A model generated the notes under the pieces. That model saw nothing but the letters and a program-made list of their open reading frames with translations. It was not told the DNA's origin and made no database searches. The translations under genes were made by a program, and so were the position numbers. A DNA stretch of 64,000 bases from assembly GCA_022606495.2 (NCBI GenBank), contig JAHDVE020007959.1, positions 248,001-312,000 of the forward strand, written 5' to 3'. Below, in pieces: positions 62,020 to 64,000 of this stretch. The number at the start of each line of letters is the position of its first letter. The stretch's first letter is position 1. Origin of the DNA: Halesus radiatus (Eukaryota; Arthropoda; Insecta; Trichoptera; Limnephilidae).

Positions 62020-63465
62020 TTATTCAAAAATGAAATCTGAACAACCTGAAATAGCATTTTTAATAGCTTCATATGCGTTGTAACCGTGCTTATGGGCTGT
62101 ACCCACATATGACATGATTTTTAAATATTCTCGGACGCCTTCTTCACTTCTAAAGCACCCGGATACCTTGGTTTTTACTTTGATCATTCTGAGATCCCGC
62201 TCGGCCTGATTGTTATCAAACGGAACTTCAAAGTTATGGATAAAAAGGCAGACGGATGCCTTGTAATTTATAAGACGTTCTACTAAGGCAAGGATTCTTC
62301 CTTTCTTCTTCCGACCACGTCTTTTAACTGAACTTTCTGGAAGGGGATTCTCCTCTTTTGCAAGTTTGATCAGTTTTTCATAACGCTTATCAAACTTGTG
62401 ATAGTGATAGTAGCTTAGAGACTCTTTTTCGGCCTCAACCGCTTTGTCTTTGACCTTCTTCATTTCCAGCAGAAGGTCTATAAACCCAGATGCCCATGTC
62501 TGCTCAGGACGATTCTCACAGATTCCAGTCAGTTCTCGTAGGAGATGGGCACAGCAGACCGCATGCTGGATATCAGGATAATTCCAGTAGGAAGCCCAGC
62601 AGTCATGCAGGGCAATACCGCCAAATTCTGTGAGGACACCACACTGCTCCATGCCTTCGAAGCCACGCTTCGGACTGATGTCAAGATAGGTGTATTCACA
62701 GTTAGAGGCATTATGTACCCACCACAGCTTTTTATCTACACGGGTTCCGGTTTCATCGAAATGCCCAAGACCTGATTTGATCATGTTCTGTTTGATGATT
62801 CCCACTGTATCAGTCAGGTAGCTGGCACAGCGTTTTACCATGTTGCTTATGGTTCCTACCGCAATTGGAATGTTGAACACTCCAGAAAGAATCTCATGGG
62901 TGCGATTGATACTAACCGTACCCACCGTATTTAACGCAACTGCTAAGGCCTGTAAATTTTCTCCATACTGAACGGTCGCCTTGATACTACTTGGAAATTC
63001 TCCCTTACGGGTATTGCCATGCAGCATACAGATGGGTATTTCAAGCTTCTGATGTTCGGTAATCATTACGGTAACGACTGCATCGATAACATGCCGTTTT
63101 TCTGCAACACATGCCGTTCCCTTACACATTCCATAATGAGAGCAGCCTTCACATGCAGGTGGCATATGCTGAATGATCTCATCCGGTTCAGCGGTTACTG
63201 CAAGGTGCGATCCTTGATGACCATTTTGACCACCGGCTTTTTTACCAGATGGTTTGCGGAGGCTTTTTGGTTCTGGCTTTTTGAAGCCGTCACTTGAAGG
63301 TGGCTTGGAACTGTTCTTAGAATTCTTATTGATCTGTTCTTTCAGTTCCTGGATGGATTGATTGAGTTTGGCAATTAAATCAGTTTGTGCAGCAACCGTT
63401 GCAGTAAGTGAATTTACCTGAGCTAGCAGTTGTTCAATCATTTCGTCCTTTGTCAATGAAACCAC
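62020..63465 (-). CDS. IS66-family transposase TnpC
   Basis: A 481-residue transposase. The N-terminal leucine-zipper-like coiled coil (LLAQVNSLTATVAAQTDLIA) leads to NSKNSSKPPSSDG, the IS66 signature. A zinc-binding segment (CEGCSHYGMCKGTAC) follows, then the DDE catalytic domain (GHFDETGTRVDKKLWWVH, GGIALHDCWASYW, NNQAERDLRMIKVKTKVSG). The frame is intact. The start is GTG 63465, or more likely TTG 63456, which has AAGGTGG 5 bases upstream. It should be able to mobilise the element, subject to the missing accessory genes. Confidence 0.95.
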   Translation of the reverse strand: MVSLTKDEMIEQLLAQVNSLTATVAAQTDLIAKLNQSIQELKEQINKNSKNSSKPPSSDGFKKPEPKSLRKPSGKKAGGQNGHQGSHLAVTAEPDEIIQHMPPACEGCSHYGMCKGTACVAEKRHVIDAVVTVMITEHQKLEIPICMLHGNTRKGEFPSSIKATVQYGENLQALAVALNTVGTVSINRTHEILSGVFNIPIAVGTISNMVKRCASYLTDTVGIIKQNMIKSGLGHFDETGTRVDKKLWWVHNASNCEYTYLDISPKRGFEGMEQCGVLTEFGGIALHDCWASYWNYPDIQHAVCCAHLLRELTGICENRPEQTWASGFIDLLLEMKKVKDKAVEAEKESLSYYHYHKFDKRYEKLIKLAKEENPLPESSVKRRGRKKKGRILALVERLINYKASVCLFIHNFEVPFDNNQAERDLRMIKVKTKVSGCFRSEEGVREYLKIMSYVGTAHKHGYNAYEAIKNAISGCSDFIFE

Positions 63466-63775
63466 CTTCTTTCGTTAAAATATGATATCTCTATAATAAC
63501 TGAAAGCGAGGAAAAAAGCGAATCTTCAGAATTGGAGAACCGTAAAAATGACTGTGGATAAGTTTATGATTTCAAGGTTCAGATGTCACTAAGTTGATTC
63601 AAGCATTAGGAAATATAGGCTTTGAAAAGTGTTTTTATTGCTCTGGACATGATAATCCACAAAAAATGAAAAGTAATCGAAAACAAGGGGTGGTTATCCA
63701 CTAGACCTATAGATTTATGCGAAAATAGAAATTTAAAATTCTCTATTTTGCACAAAAATCATTCGGAACCCCTGA
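63466..63775. other. Non-coding right end of the IS66 element
   Basis: About 310 bases between the tnpC start and the right terminal repeat hold no gene. GTGGATAA (63554-63561) and TTATCCAC (63694-63701) are widely spaced inverted repeats, and AACCCCTGAGGGGGT forms a hairpin beside the terminus. These could be transposase-binding or regulatory sequences. Confidence 0.5.
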
Positions 63776-63793
63776 GGGGGTCTGAATAGTTAC

Positions 63794-63801
63794 CTGAATT
63801 T
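63794..63801. repeat. IS66 target-site duplication, right copy
   Basis: CTGAATTT follows the right end of the element, identical to the left copy. Confidence 0.95.
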
Positions 63802-64000
63802 ATGATTAAAAATCTATTTTTTGAGCTGGTTGTATTTATTTTAAGATATCAGGAACAGCCTTATTTAGAATCAGAAACATCAAAAGAGATCACACATATA
63901 GAAAGAGACATACAAAATGCTGCCAGATTTATTTGTCATAATTATGAGAAGCAAGTAACTCTAAAACAGATTGCCAAAGTTGCTAATATGTCAGTCACCT
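63802..64000 (+). pseudogene. AraC-family regulator, C-terminal part (3' partial)
   Basis: Right after the duplication the frame reads MIKNLFFELVVFILRYQEQ, then a linker and the first helix-turn-helix of an AraC domain (VTLKQIAKVANMSVT). It is the continuation of the 61584 fragment and runs off the window. An ATG at 63802 exists but has no ribosome site, so independent expression is doubtful. Confidence 0.85.

Larger units (their letters stand above)
62001..63793. mobile_element. IS66-family insertion sequence (tnpC only)
   Basis: The left end reads GTAACTATTCAGAGCCCCC and the right end, inverted, reads GTAACTATTCAGACCCCC, giving imperfect terminal repeats of about 18 bases. The element is 1793 bp and is bounded by identical 8-bp duplications, the size typical for IS66. 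It holds one gene, a TnpC transposase on the minus strand. The tnpA and tnpB genes of full IS66 elements are missing, as in the ISBst12-type subgroup. The stop codon of tnpC lies only 20 bases from the left end. Confidence 0.95.

Overview
The window is AT-rich, low-GC Gram-positive DNA, most likely from a clostridial anaerobe of the Lachnospiraceae type. Evidence: strong AAGGAGG-type ribosome sites, frequent TTG/GTG starts, the cmk-ispH-S1 gene order, a split MetH/activation-domain pair, a single-chain PurL, a PPi-type phosphofructokinase and a helicase of the DinG/XPD type. The genus assignment is inference.

Layout. (1) 1-2.1 kb: the 3' part of an EAL-GAF-PAS-GGDEF cyclic-di-GMP protein, then tRNA-Pro and tRNA-Glu. 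(2) 2.6-16.1 kb: a 4487-residue sortase-type surface protein with an RCC1 propeller and 26 repeats of about 132 residues, each carrying an EF-hand-like loop; a small membrane-anchored protein follows. (3) 16.6-17.8 kb: non-coding DNA with a strong hairpin and a decayed regulator. (4) 17.8-29.9 kb: a tight three-gene operon of secreted cell-wall-binding-repeat proteins, the last two being large paralogues with MucBP/InlB-like modules. (5) 30-35.5 kb: an accessory, decaying zone holding a 53-residue gene, a secreted protein and an internally deleted copy of it, a frameshifted secreted peptide, a TM2 protein, an XRE regulator, transposase remnants, a HicAB toxin-antitoxin pair, a cell-wall-repeat remnant and tRNA-Thr. 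(6) 35.7-39.3 kb: an HPr-like protein, a DinG/XPD-type helicase and a LysR regulator. (7) 39.4-39.95 kb: a decayed small gene and an apparent type I toxin with a convergent antisense RNA. (8) 40.1-44.7 kb: a zinc-ribbon protein, then a complete trehalose system (TreR, PTS EIIBC, phosphotrehalase) with three operators. (9) 44.8-59.4 kb: housekeeping genes: a sigma-like protein, PPi-PFK, PurL, a flavoprotein, Cmk, IspH, S1 protein, an HD hydrolase, MetF, the MetH activation domain and MetH. (10) 59.5-60.0 kb: a 198-bp non-coding tandem repeat. (11) 60.0-64.0 kb: a MATE exporter and an AraC regulator split by an intact IS66-family element with perfect 8-bp target duplications.

How the genes work together. 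The surface proteins form two adjacent modules with different anchoring modes: covalent sortase anchoring, and non-covalent wall-binding repeats. The trehalose genes form a self-contained uptake, hydrolysis and repression circuit. MetF, the activation domain and MetH together make and use methyl-tetrahydrofolate for methionine synthesis. The most unusual signals are the nested segmental duplications and repeated predicted calcium loops of the giant surface protein, the compact type I toxin-antitoxin locus with a Shine-Dalgarno-masking hairpin, and the uncharacterised 198-bp tandem repeat.
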